This document shows, one piece after another, positions 54,015 through 64,000 of a stretch of 64,000 bases of DNA; the first letter of the stretch is position 1; every line of letters begins with the position of its first letter. The notes under the pieces are model-generated. The model made no database searches, was not told the DNA's origin, and worked only from the letters and a program-made list of their open reading frames with translations. The stretch is from Siphonodentalium dalli (taxonomy: Eukaryota; Mollusca; Scaphopoda; Gadilida; Siphonodentaliidae): contig CP136066.1 in assembly GCA_032622095.1 (NCBI GenBank), positions 108,897,319 through 108,961,318 of the forward strand, read 5' to 3'. Both the position numbers and the translations under genes were made by a program.

Positions 54015-54416
54015 GTGTACATGTTATATTGTGTTTTGGCATTTTGATCTCTGGCAGCTACTATATATAGACTATCCAGTCACAAGGATGACTGATTGCC
54101 AAAAAAAAGCGACATGAGGATACACTGGTAATGTCTTGTCATTGCAAAAGTACAAGGATTCTTTGCTTGTGTATATCCCTCGGAGACACATGTTTATAAT
54201 ACACAAACTTAATGCTTCTCTATGCTAGTTTTCACTGATGTCTGACTTGACAATGTTTACTTCTGTACAATGGATACAGATGCAACTGCAACTGTGTTTT
54301 TCTGTTCTTCAAAAGTGTATTTTTATGTTTCGTAGAACAGAAAGAAAAACTTTAAATATCAACAGAATTATTGTACATGTTTTGTCATGAGAGCTAAATA
54401 TGTTATGATAGTATAA

Positions 54417-54620
54417 AGTGAAACCTCTCCAAACCGGACCCTTTATAAACCGAATCCCTCTCCATAGCAAGCAAATTGTCTGGTCCCGAATTCACCCAAG
54501 TGCATTCTCACTAACGCCTATGTAAAGTGGAATCTCTCTATTCCGAACATCGGATGGTTTTTAGTCCATAAGTGAATAAATATATTAATTGTTACCTCTG
54601 AAATCCGAACGTAGAAAGCG
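54417..54620. mobile_element. Possible pogo/Tigger-type terminus
   Basis: GTGAAACCTCTCCAAACCGGACC followed by repeated AATCCCTCTCCAT / GGAATCTCTCTATTCCGAAC words, as in known Tigger-like ends. No matching opposite end was found. Confidence 0.4.
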
Positions 54621-56069
54621 ATGCCAACTGAACGCACGTACGGTAGAGTTGACATACTTGATGATGAGCTCTTAAATTGTTGGCTCTGGTGTAGACTGGG
54701 GATCTTTTATTAGTTTAAATTTCTGGAAAACATTCAACTCTGATCGGTCGTGTTCGTGATCGCTCATTCATTGTGATTGGTTGATTAAAACTGTTTTGGT
54801 GAAAGTACACAACCTTTTGTACTTTTGGCGAAGTAGTGTTTAGTTTGGACAGTGGTTGTAAAATATTGAGTCCAACCCAGTGCAATGCCTGATATAAAAA
54901 CAAGGTGTCAGTCCTATAATTCTCTGTGTCGAGATCACCATTGTTTACTCAAAGTGTGCAATAAGCATATCGTTTTCTAATTAGACACATGCTGTTGTAA
55001 TCCTTTTGTCAAACAAAAGACTGCTAATTAAATTCATATGCATATGGCCTGAAATTCCTTAAATGGACGGGTCTCGTTTTAAAATTCGAATTTTTTTTTC
55101 TTCATATATCCATATATCGATCATACAAACTTAATATGCCATATTCAAGTTATATTTTGCTACATTAAGAGCACCGGAGACTTCTTGTTTAACATTTTTT
55201 TCATGCTCTGAAAAGTATGATGGTATTCTGTATATGTTTTCTCCGTTACCACAGACACACTTACATCTGATAGTGAGGATTGGCTATGATCCGGCTTTTA
55301 GTATTGTGTATTTCAGTGGTAGATATCTGGTACCCGACTAATCATTAATTTTGACAATGGACACACACCGTGTTCTTCCAATTCCTTCGATATTGGTGAC
55401 TCTGAATGATGAATTATGGAAGTCAATTTCCACATTAGTATGCCATTATTATTTCAAACCATGACATATAGATGGCATGGCATTCAGATAATTGTGCAAT
55501 GTACATTCTATTGGTGACTATATGAAGTGTCTTTGGTTGATTTTATCGGTCATAATTTAAACTACTGACACAAAATACGGTAAATCTAGAACACAACAGG
55601 TACGGTAACGGAGAAAACGCTTATCATTTTAATAGTTGAAACAATTGTTATCATCAGCTTTTATCATCAAATTGTGTACGTCATGTTTCAAAGTATTTGG
55701 GCAGATTTGGGAGTCACATATCTGCATCCGTGATCAAAATATCGTGTGTTGTATGCAAATCAAATGTATAAGGGTCCGTTCCATATGTTATATATAAACT
55801 GATATATATGTTCCTGCGTATATGTATGGGATAGTTTCTCCGTGCACTTTAGCATGTCAGCTATAATGTACAATCCCACTTGGATTGTTCTGCATGAAAC
55901 GTGACCACATAACATTTACGTATATACTGTGCATGCAGTAACAGTCCACTATACATGGCCACAGGATATGAAACCGTTGCATACAGACACTTTCTATATG
56001 TATGCAGCAATGGAGAAAACAAACCATGTGCAAAATTTCAACTATAAGTTGTGTTGACTAACTGGACTA
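54621..56069. other. Stretch without a recognised gene
   Basis: AT-rich. Holds two copies of the GGTAACGGAGAAAAC word in opposite senses (about 55236-55251 and 55606-55620). If the secreted-protein gene spans it, this is intron. Confidence 0.45.
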
Positions 56070-57130
56070 TCTATACTAATAAAATTTAATTTTGTTTCTT
56101 TGTCTGTCGGGCTAAAACCAAATGGCTGGACCCTCCGAGCTGAACATTTACAAATGTACAAATAGGTCAATTGATCTGGGAGTGTCATGGTATAGGTACC
56201 GTTGACATCAGATGTTTTAAAATTGCAGGGAACACCACAATTTATATGATCGTACGCCACTCTGGTTCGTTTAATCTCAACACACAAAGGGTGTTTCGAG
56301 TTCCAAGTAAACAGGTTCTCTTCTCAGAATGTACTTTCAGTTTATATAGAGAGAAAACCCACTTCAATCTGGTTTGTTTGACCTCGGCCTGCAAAGAGTG
56401 TTTCGAGTTCAGAGAAAACTGGATCTCATGATCTTCTTCTCGTAATGTACTTTCGGTTTCTATATATATATAGCTGATATTATTTTTATTTACCAACAAT
56501 AATAACAGAAAATAAAATATATTATCATATATGAGCAACAAAGAGCGTTCTTTATCAGCTTAGACGTTATGTACGACAATTGGTACACAGGGGTCACCTG
56601 ACCAGGGACATATCATGGGATAGGCACCTTTAACTTAGACGGCGGATAATATGTGAGCAACAAAGAGTGTTCCTTGTCATCTTAGGCAATTTTGTAGGGA
56701 CAATGGTAGATAGGAGTCAACTGACCAAGGGAATATCATGGGATAGGCGTCTTTGACCTCAGACGACATAAACAGGGACAAATATATGATTTTAAAGAGG
56801 GTTCCTTATCAGCTAAAACGATGTGTAGGAAAACTGGTACATGTACACATGGGGTCACCTGACCCAGGGAATACCATGGGATAGGCGCCTTTGATGACTG
56901 CAGTTGGGACTAATAACCTATATTAACATAGATTATTGATGGAGAGCATTTATTATCAGCTCAGAAAATATGTGCGAAAATTGGCACACATATAGGTATT
57001 TTACACGGGGGAGTAATGGGACAGGTGTCGCGCGTTGACATCAGGTGACATACTGAAGCACTGATAAAAAGATAGAGGTAACTTTATCCAATGTGTGTCA
57101 TGCACTAGGTGATGCTGACCCCAGGTGACT
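56070..57130 (+). mobile_element. Helitron-like 5' end with about 130-bp tandem units
   Basis: Begins TCTATACTAATAAAATTTAA after an A, with TTTGTCTGTCGGGCTAAAAC and GGCTGGACC like the 7.0 kb element. Units with AACAAAGAGCGTTCTTTATCAG, GGTCACCTGACC and ATCATGGGATAGGC recur near 56530-56630, 56660-56755, 56790-56885 and 56940-57030. The right end was not resolved. Confidence 0.5.
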
Positions 57131-57344
57131 AAATAATTAATAAATTAGGAGCGCATGTCGCAAATATAAATGCCATCGGGAAAGATTCCACTTGAACTGT
57201 CCTTGTGTGCCCACTCCATGCATATAGTTGACAACTTGACACTGGATCCAATTAACAAAATGTCCAGTATGGCAATATAATTTAAATAGAAGGCGTTTTA
57301 AACTAAGTTCAATAGCCGTGTGTTTTTCGTTATGGGCTCTCATT

Positions 57345-57380
57345 CTGGCGACCGGGGTTCAAATCCTGGCAGAGACATTT
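57345..57380 (+). repeat. tRNA-like B-box, possible SINE remnant
   Basis: GGCGACCGGGGTTCAAATCCTGGCAGAGAC contains a fitting pol III B box (GGTTCAAATCC) and a partly pairing T-stem. No A box or acceptor partner stands upstream at tRNA distance, so it is not a tRNA gene. It may be a scrap of a tRNA-derived SINE. Confidence 0.3.
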
Positions 57381-58389
57381 AAAACAAGAATTAACTATAT
57401 ATTTATTTGTCGAATAAATAAATGTGGATATATATTTTTAATGGCATTCGCTTTAAATATATTTTTGTTTTATACTGTATATGCTATATACATGTATACA
57501 TATATAGTAAGCGCATTCTCAATCTCATCAGATGGAGCAATTCCCCATGCAGAGCTGTCAGTTATAGGCATAACAATTATCAAAGGACACTATATTTAGG
57601 ATATAGGCCTATAGCTGTCTGATAATTGCACATGGAAAGTTTTTTTAATATGGATGTTAAGGTAGTTATTTGCTAATTGACTATTTTAGTTTTAGCTTTT
57701 ACTCCAAATTCAAAAATATGAACGTGTGTGTCTGATATACGCATATTAGTCACATGTAAATGTGGCGGTAACGGAGAAAACATCAAAAATGTTATCTGAG
57801 TGCTCTGCTTTCACATGGAGTGCCAATTTGTATAATATTTAAGTTATTCTGAGTTGGCCACACTTGCCATTCAATGGGCATATTGTACAGTCAAGTCTCA
57901 TTATTTGTAACGAGCTGCGATGGTAACGGAAAAAACAACCTTAAAAAAACTATTAGTGACTGATATAGTTTCTGTTGGCAAATCCATTAAACGGTGACGA
58001 GGACACAAAACATACATTTTTATGGTGACAAAGCATTTGAAAGTTGCACTATCACATATTCAAAAATATATCAGGATTTCTTCAATGTTAACCGTTGTCT
58101 TCACTGGTGGTAACGGAGAAAACCGCGATTGTGTGGACATCACGGCATCTGATTATTTTCTCGGAGAAATGGTTTTCATACAGAAACTGAACATATGGAC
58201 TGTCTATCCATACAAGTTCAAAGACTTGAGACCATATCCACACTGTTTGCAATAGAATTACAAATGTAGCTCAGTATACAAAGCTTCTAAAATGTGCACA
58301 CATGCATGGACATTGGAAAATTGGCAAATAAGTAGTATTTACCTCGACTTGTAACAAACAAAGGCTCTCCACATATGTGTTATAACTTA

Positions 58390-59170
58390 TTATCCCCCGC
58401 CAAATTAAAAATTTGCGGGGGATATAGGAATGTGTTCCGTCCGTCTGTCCGTCCATCCATCCCGAATTTGTATGAGCATAACTTAAACAAATGTAAACAG
58501 ATTTCAAAGATTTGTGGTATATGAGTTCACCTGACCATTATCTAGAATGAGTTCGCAAGCCAGGTCCGGCCGGATATTTTTACCCGAGTTATTGGACATT
58601 GTTTATTAATTTTGTCGAATTTTCCAAATAGCAAATAGACGACATCACAGGGCTCACTTCCACAAATCTCAATGGATTTCAAAGATATTTGGTATATGAG
58701 TTCACTTGACCAGTATCTAAAACGAGTTCGTAAACCAGATCCGGCCGGATATTTTAAGCGGACTTATTGGACTTTGTTTATTTTTTTGTGTACAAATGGA
58801 CTACGTCACAGGGCTCATTTCCACAAATGTCAACGGATTTTAAAGATTTTTGGTATATGAGTTCACATGACCAGTATCTAGAACGAGTTCGCAAATCAGG
58901 TCCGGCTGGATATTTTCAGCAGAGTTATTGGACTTTGTTTATTTTTTTGTGTGCCAAATGGACGACGTCACAGGGCTCATTTCCACAAATGTCAACGGAT
59001 TTCAAAGATTTTTGGTATATGAGTTCACATGACCAGTATCTAGAACGAGTTCGCAAACCAGGTCCGGCCGGATATTTTCAGCAGAGTTATTGGACTGTGC
59101 AAATGGACGACGTCACAAAGGCTAATTTCCACAAATGTCAGTACCTAAAATTAAATTCGCAAGCCAGGCT
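58390..59170. repeat. Tandem-core element in reverse orientation, about 170-bp units
   Basis: A CCCCCGC...GCGGGGG hairpin at 58396-58423 and a CCGTCCGTCTGTCCGTCC tract are followed to the right by four units containing GTATATGAGTTCAC, GACCAGTATCTAGAACGAGTTCGCAA, CCAGGTCCGGCCGGATATTT and ACGTCACAGGGCTCA. The tetranucleotide tract being on the left indicates the opposite orientation to the arrays at 11-19 kb. The 146-codon open frame across the units (58767-59207) is simply repeat sequence read in frame. Confidence 0.75.
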
Positions 59171-59801
59171 TTTGACAAACTCCCACCACTTGTTTAGCAC
59201 ATACTGAGAACGCAAACATTATTGAGAATGCACTTCCCCAACTGCACAATTCAGCGGGTGATACCGTCGTCTGTGACTACTTGTATTCTATTTAAATAGA
59301 TACCATTTGTTAATATGACTCGCTTATTATTGGGTTGGTACATGTATATTCTAACAAGGAAGGTAAGACTACATTTTCCTTGATTTTCAGCTTAAGGAAT
59401 TTCAGGCCATATACAAGAGTATGAGACCTGTTCTACTATATCAGAGACATTTTCAAAAACCATGACTCACTGTAAAAATTCTCGTTCCATGTTTCCTATC
59501 TTATCTATGCTTGCATTAGGTCTTATTATACTATGTTTTAATTCTTATTATACCTGATTATACCGTGTTTTATCAATTGTTTTTAATATTTTATTTAGTA
59601 CTTTATTAAATGAAGTTTAATTAATCAATAATGAGCTGGTTGTGCTTCGACAATGCTTAGTAATGATGGCAATACATTCCAATCGTAGTGCAGTTTTCTA
59701 CAATGATTACTTATGAATACACTCTTTCTGACCATTATATATTACTAAGAGATGAGTCAATATCTTTCTCGTCTTTTGAAAAAAAGATAATATAATTTTA
59801 A

Positions 59802-60007
59802 CCCTTTCATGACGGGAGCTGCGCTGGTGAAACATTAAATATCCTGTGCCAGTGCATTTTCTTAAATATGCAAGTCTCTCATAGGGAGTCTCGCATAAAT
59901 GGTAAATGTTGTTAGGCCAATGCATTCTATGAGAGACCCACATATATAAGAGAATTCATTGGCACAGGGTTATCGGAAAATTTTAAGAAGCTCCAGTCAT
60001 GGAAGGG
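59802..60007. mobile_element. TTAACCCTTTCATGACGGGAGC-type MITE
   Basis: Inverted ends CCCTTTCATGACGGGAGCT / AGCTCCAGTCATGGAAGGG with TTAA flanks. Internal inverted words GCCAGTGCATTTTCTTA and CTCATAGGGAGTCTC. Related copies: 61866-62123, 63120-63372, partial at 27990-28156, 49822-49881 and 60565-60652. Confidence 0.85.
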
Positions 60008-60095
60008 TTAATAGTCTTGTCTGAACTTGACAGAAATATTCCTTCAGGTATTTTCGTTCCTTTCCACCATTGCAAAAGTTAGTTGTAGATATTAA

Positions 60096-60302
60096 CCCTT
60101 TCAGTACCAAGTCCGATTTTTGTATCAACCCATATTTCCTTGATCAGTTTTCAAATTTATTTATTATAATAATGTGATACATTGATGAAAAGAGCTCTTA
60201 GAGCTCTTTTCATCAATGTATCACATTATAATAATCAATAAATTTGAAAAATGATCAAGGAAATATGGGTTGATACAAAAATCGGACTTGGCACTGAAAG
60301 GG
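60096..60302. mobile_element. TTAACCCTTTCAGTACC-type MITE, full palindrome
   Basis: 207 bp, an almost perfect palindrome centred on GAGCTCTTAGAGCTC, flanked by TTAA. It would fold along its entire length. Other copies lie at 50655-50784 and 62247-62411. Confidence 0.9.
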
Positions 60303-60564
60303 TTAAGCAACTGCATGATTCAATCAAGTTTCATGGACTCATGCCTCCAAATTACAGTAGGCATATAATTTGGTGGTGGTATCGGTGAATCACGCAATTT
60401 GCTTACCATAGTATTAGTACATTGCCTGCATGCATCCATAGTACCCTACTAGTATTTTGGTGAATCCAAGTTCGGTTAATGATAATTCACTTCCTTGTCC
60501 TCATGGCTATGTGTAGTATTTAATGATAATTTACTAGAATTCTCTTCCTGGTCCTCCTAATTAC

Positions 60565-60652
60565 CAAGTATGTGATTCACATATATAAGAGAATACAATG
60601 GCACAGAGGTATTGCAAAATTTCAGGAAGCTGCTGTCATGGAAATGGTAATT
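60565..60652. mobile_element. Remnant TTAACCCTT...-type MITE
   Basis: CACATATATAAGAGAATACAATGGCACAG, then CAAAATTTCAGGAAGCTGC and TGTCATGGAAATGG next to TAATTA. The terminal GGG and TTAA are mutated. Confidence 0.6.
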
Positions 60653-61039
60653 AGAATTTCAAGGTAACTGATTTCAGTCCGAACTAGTCTTCCTGATATG
60701 TAAATGATTGGGCCTAAAATAGTGTTTCCTATGATGTGGCTGAATTTTATATAAAATATGTTGTATTTTTGTAAAAATAAAAAACTCAAGCTTACTGTTG
60801 CTCGGGCAATTGTCAAGCCTTAAATAGTGATACATGTACTAGATATATTTTATTCTGTACTTGAATCAGTGTATTCTGTATAACAATAGTTCAGTTTGCT
60901 AAAAAGTAATGACCACTGCTAATTCAGCAAGTGATATTTCATGTGTAAATCGATTATATATTTCAAGCCTATGTACTAATAGTTGTATTAGATCAAGTAT
61001 TTACCCAAACTTAAAAATCTCTGTAAATGTATAAGAAAT

Positions 61040-61251
61040 ACCTTGAAAGAAATTTGTCTGTGGGCATTCATTTATATGGGGTCATGTACTTTAGGGCACA
61101 GTCGACTCCTTAAACACAGCAGAATTATGGGTAACTTTTCAGGATTTAGTCGGAAATATGGCTCCGACTTAATAGAGCATTACTGTACCTTGAAAGAAAT
61201 TTGTCTGAGGGCATTCATTTATATGGGGTCATGTACATTAGGGCACAGTTG
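61040..61251. repeat. Direct repeat of about 65 bp enclosing a CAGTAATGC-type MITE fragment
   Basis: CTTGAAAGAAATTTGTCTG...GGGCATTCATTTATATGGGG...TTAGGGCACAGT occurs at 61040-61102 and 61188-61250. Between them is a shortened MITE (CGACTCCTTAAACACAGCAG ... GAGCATTACTG). This looks like a local tandem duplication of MITE plus flank. Confidence 0.8.
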
Positions 61252-61865
61252 AAACTTACATGTATCAGGATAAATCAACTTTGACTACATGTAGCTGCAC
61301 TTTGTATACTTTAGAATGAATGTTGGGGTATGGTGTGCAGATGTGATTCTAGTCTTCATATTTGCAGTGTTGTAGTATTACTATTTCTTTGCATGCAGTG
61401 GTATATGTATATGTATATCATTGGTAAGAGATTAATGTACACTATCGATATATCTCCAGCTACATGTACATCGTTTCGAAAAAATAGGGGCCTAAGGCAA
61501 AAAATATAAAAGTCTGTAAGAACATCACCACTAAGAAGAACATGGAGAAATAGATAAACTTATATAAACTATTGATAGCTCTCCAATAACAAATTTTGTG
61601 TGTTGAAACCATTGTTATGTAAACAAAACTGTTACAGTGATTTGTCAACAAACATCGCTAATTGCATAGTGATATCAAATACTATAGTCTAAATATCATT
61701 TTCAAAATAATTGTCATGCTTTGATCTTTTCCAATGTTTGCTGTCTCGTCATGTCTTGATTAAATTTTGGTATCTTATCAGACTAATCTGTAATTAATTC
61801 CACTGTAACAGTGATACATAACAATGGTTTCTATATGCAAAATCTCGTTATTGGAGAGTTATTAA

Positions 61866-62123
61866 CCCTTCCATGACTGGAGCTTTCTGATATTTTGCGA
61901 AAACCCTGAGCCAATGCATTCTCTTATATATGCCAGTCTCCCATAGGGAGCCTCACATATATAAGAGAATACATTGGCCTAACAATATTTACCTTGACCT
62001 TGTAAAGCCAGTGCATTAATTCTCTTATATAGGTGTGGCTCCCTATGGGAGACTCATATATAAGGGAAATCATTGGCACTAGATCTTTAATGCTGCACCA
62101 GCACCACTCCTATCATGAAAGGG
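61866..62123. mobile_element. TTAACCCTTCCATGACTGGAGC-type MITE
   Basis: 258 bp, TTAA-flanked, with four alternating CCAATGCATTCTCTTATATA / GGGAGCCTCACATATATAAG segments. The pattern of nested inverted segments suggests a foldback within a foldback. Confidence 0.85.
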
Positions 62124-62246
62124 TTAATAAAGAAAATAAGAACAAAGTCATTCTATTTTTACATGTTCTTTTTTGTTGATGATAGTTATTTTAGACTTTT
62201 ATAAAATTTTGCATGGACCTACTTCGAAAGCCTCGAGTCCCTTTAA

Positions 62247-62411
62247 CCCTTTCAGTGCCAAGTCCGATTTTTGTATCAACCCATATTTCCTTGATCATTT
62301 TTCAAATTTATTGATTATAATAATGTGATACATTGATGGAAAGAGCTCTAAGAGCTCTTTCCATCAATGTATCACAATATTATAATCAATAAATTTGAAA
62401 AATGATCAGGG
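62247..62411. mobile_element. TTAACCCTTTCAGTGCC-type MITE, right end deleted
   Basis: The left arm is intact and the centre is GAGCTCTAAGAGCTC. The right arm stops after AAAAATGATCA and jumps to GGGTTAA, losing about 40 bases. It lies 165 bp left of the candidate 46-nt exon. Confidence 0.85.
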
Positions 62412-62575
62412 TTAAAACAAAATTAGTTTTTTTAGTTTTGAAGTTTGTTAGATTTTGGTTACCATCACTGGTTTGCTGATTATGCTATAATGTTGTGATG
62501 TTTGAGAAAATAATGGTAAGATCTCTCAAATGGAAATTAAAGCTATTCATCTATCCACTTTTTGTATGAGTCCAG

Positions 62576-62621
62576 GTGACAAGTCAAGGAAAATATATAC
62601 TGTACCTACTCAACTCATACG
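62576..62621 (+). CDS. Candidate 46-nt exon of the secreted-protein gene
   Basis: An acceptor (CTATCCACTTTTTGTATGAGTCCAG) and a strong donor (ACG|GTGAGTCAC) bound 46 bases. Two frames stay open. Phase 0 entry gives VTSQGKYILYLLNSY and would follow DLYEE directly. Phase 1 entry gives DKSRKIYTVPTQLI and would join in frame to the candidate exon at 63677. Both cannot be right, so either an exon of length 3n+1 between 53.6 and 62.5 kb is missing or one candidate is false. The exon lies between two TTAACCC-type MITEs. Confidence 0.4.
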
Positions 62622-63119
62622 GTGAGTCACACCTCAATTTAAACCTTGAGAATGGAGACGAGGAAGATTTTTTTAACATTGGCCTTAAACTATTATTATA
62701 AAGATGTTCTTGCAGTGTTGTGGAGTAAACTATTTAACAGTGTTGGGCCTCCATTTTGCTATTTTTTGGGGCATTTCATTTTATGTTGAAAGATAACTTA
62801 CTATTAAACTTGCAAAATAAAGCCTTTTGGAATGAGAACTTGGTAACTTGGATCCATTTAAATAAAATGCACACAGATGAGACAGAGATCAATAGATTGT
62901 AATTTTCATGCCAAGAGTATCGATGATGATCCACAAAAAATCTTTATTTACAAAAAAAGCCAAATTTGCGAAAAATGGTTTTGTGGGCAGCGTTTGAATT
63001 TATGCGGGTATCAGAAACAGGCTTTCATTTTATCTTGGCCTAAGATAGCTGTATATTAGAAATTTTGTTATTTTCTTCTGATGAGTGTCCTATATGTGTA
63101 CTGAAGAGTGTAACCTTAA

Positions 63120-63372
63120 CCCTTCCATGACTGGAGCTTCCTGAAATTTTACGAAAACCCTGTGCCAATGCATTCTCTGTTTAAAGATGATGCGACTCTC
63201 CCATAGGGAGCCTCACATATTTTAGAGAATACATTGGCCGCACAATATCTACTTTGACCTTATGAGCCAGTGCATTCTCTTATACATGCGAGGCTCCCTA
63301 TGGGAGACTAGCATATATCAGAGAATGCACTGGCACAAGATCAGCACCAGTCCAGCTCCCACCATGAAAGAG
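63120..63372. mobile_element. TTAACCCTTCCATGACTGGAGC-type MITE
   Basis: 253 bp, TTAA-flanked (right terminus mutated to AAAGAG). Same internal plan as 61866-62123, about 1 kb away and in the same orientation. It lies about 300 bp left of the candidate exon at 63677. Confidence 0.85.
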
Positions 63373-63676
63373 TTAAAGGGACTTCACAGTGGGTACATGT
63401 GAAAAGTCATGAACATTTGTAACATAAATATCATCAACAAGTACATGTACTTGTAAAAATAGATTAACTGTGTAATATATTAAGTATTAAAAATTTGCAT
63501 ATAACAAGATCAGACATGTCTAAACCATTTTATATTATGGTTGTTGGATAAAATGTACTAAAGTATAAATGTACTTGAACAAATTGAATCAAGTTCAATA
63601 AAACGTTCCGTTGTATTTGAAAAAACTGCTATCATTTGGTACACAATATCTAACCTTATTTGTCACCCCACCCCAG

Positions 63677-63743
63677 TGGCCTTACAACTATGGAGATAGT
63701 TGATTATCATCATAGTGATCCAATGATTACAGTCCACGTACCA
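63677..63743 (+). CDS. Candidate 67-nt exon of the secreted-protein gene
   Basis: The acceptor tract is TTATTTGTCACCCCACCCCAG; the proposed donor CCA|GTAACT is weak. With one base completing the previous codon the exon reads GLTTMEIVDYHHSDP...VHVP and ends in phase 0. A TT-x-x-x-DY segment followed by a beta-like strand would suit the suspected secreted family. The same frame continues open past the donor to TAG near 63791, so the donor could also be false and this could be a terminal exon. Other frames stop within a few codons. Confidence 0.3.
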
Positions 63744-63832
63744 GTAACTTGCTTTGGTAGCAGTGGACAAGAGCAAATATTATCAGCCATATAGATTTGA
63801 AAATGGGCTCATGAAAGTGTGGGGAAGGGGTA

Positions 63833-64000
63833 CAGTAATGCCCTAAATAATCGACTCCTTAACCACAGCAGAATTATGGGTAATTTTTTAGGATTTAGTC
63901 GGAAATACGGCTTGTTGCCATTCATCGGAAAGCTCTCAGTGAGAGCTTTCCAATAAATGGCAACAGGCCATATTTCCGACTAAATCCTGAAAAATTACCC
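63833..64000. mobile_element. CAGTAATGC-type MITE, cut by the window edge
   Basis: Begins after TA at 63831-63832; the full left arm and most of the right arm are present up to AAAAATTACCC at the last base. It turns at CTCTCAGTGAGAG, and one arm would lack only about 45 bases. Confidence 0.85.

Noticed and set aside
57345-57380. A tRNA gene
   Set aside because: Only the B box and a poor T-stem are present; there is no A box, anticodon arm or acceptor pairing.
58767-59207. 146-codon open frame
   Set aside because: It crosses tandem units whose length keeps the frame; the peptide is itself a repeat and the units are non-coding elsewhere.
59282-59362. Exon candidate ending AAG|GTAAGA at 59362
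   Set aside because: The donor is good but the acceptor (TATTTAAATAG) is weak, the 21-codon peptide has no family resemblance, and its length (3n) does not solve the phase conflict.
60041-60054. 14-nt exon AAATATTCCTTCAG before GTATTT
   Set aside because: Weak pyrimidine tract and a length of 3n+2, which does not link the neighbouring candidates.

Overview
This window is animal nuclear DNA, AT-rich and gene-poor, most likely from a bivalve or related mollusc. The grounds are spliced exons with GT/AG borders, very many short inverted-repeat transposons, recurring ACATGTA-type words, and tandem-core repeats ending in (ACGG)n-like tracts that resemble the bivalve 'pearl' elements. The species cannot be named from the sequence. 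There are no bacterial operons, no rRNA, no CRISPR array and no intact transposase.

Only two host genes are supported. The first is RAB11 on the minus strand. It is certain, although only its first three coding exons (78 residues) lie here: 35233-35272, 4713-4824 and 379-462, in transcription order. Its 30.4 kb first intron fills nearly the whole left half of the window, and the remaining exons lie beyond the left edge. Its promoter side (about 35.28-35.53 kb) has ETS, YY1 and NRF1 type sites and may be bidirectional. The second gene is on the plus strand at the right. An exon at 50105-50290 encodes a signal peptide and the start of a secreted protein with an LPTLPxxF...IEANI motif. Three small downstream exon candidates (53584-53598, 62576-62621, 63677-63743) may continue it, but their reading phases do not all join, so at least one exon is missing or wrong.

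The rest is mobile and repeated DNA. From left to right: a Helitron-like element (6992-7931); small TA-flanked inverted-repeat elements near 9.0-9.6 kb; tandem-core 'pearl-like' elements at 11.1-11.9, 14.2-15.05 and 15.15-19.5 kb, the last carrying a hAT-type insertion and a 1.4 kb internal duplication; a hAT-type element with a perfect 8-bp target duplication (21310-22208); a 4.3 kb TA-flanked inverted-repeat element (24485-28778); a foldback element with about 240-bp arms (30158-31082); and a 2.2 kb inverted-repeat element (31617-33774).

After the RAB11 promoter come a decayed CR1-like reverse transcriptase tail (37.2-37.8 kb); a 2.9 kb element with an 8-bp target duplication, a nested insertion and one unexplained reading frame (39137-42041); a 1.45 kb element with paired arrays of CTTAAG-centred palindromes (42419-43870); several TTAA-flanked elements, some nested or sharing a target site (46-54 kb); a 9-bp-TSD element (51117-52283); a Helitron-like tandem region (56.07-57.13 kb); an inverted tandem-core element (58.39-59.17 kb); and a dense cluster of TTAACCCTT-ended foldback MITEs (59.8-63.4 kb).

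No multi-gene system of defence, metabolism or virus type was found. The most unusual objects are the paired palindrome arrays at 42.4-43.9 kb and the 39.1-42.0 kb element. Both are most simply read as non-autonomous DNA transposons.
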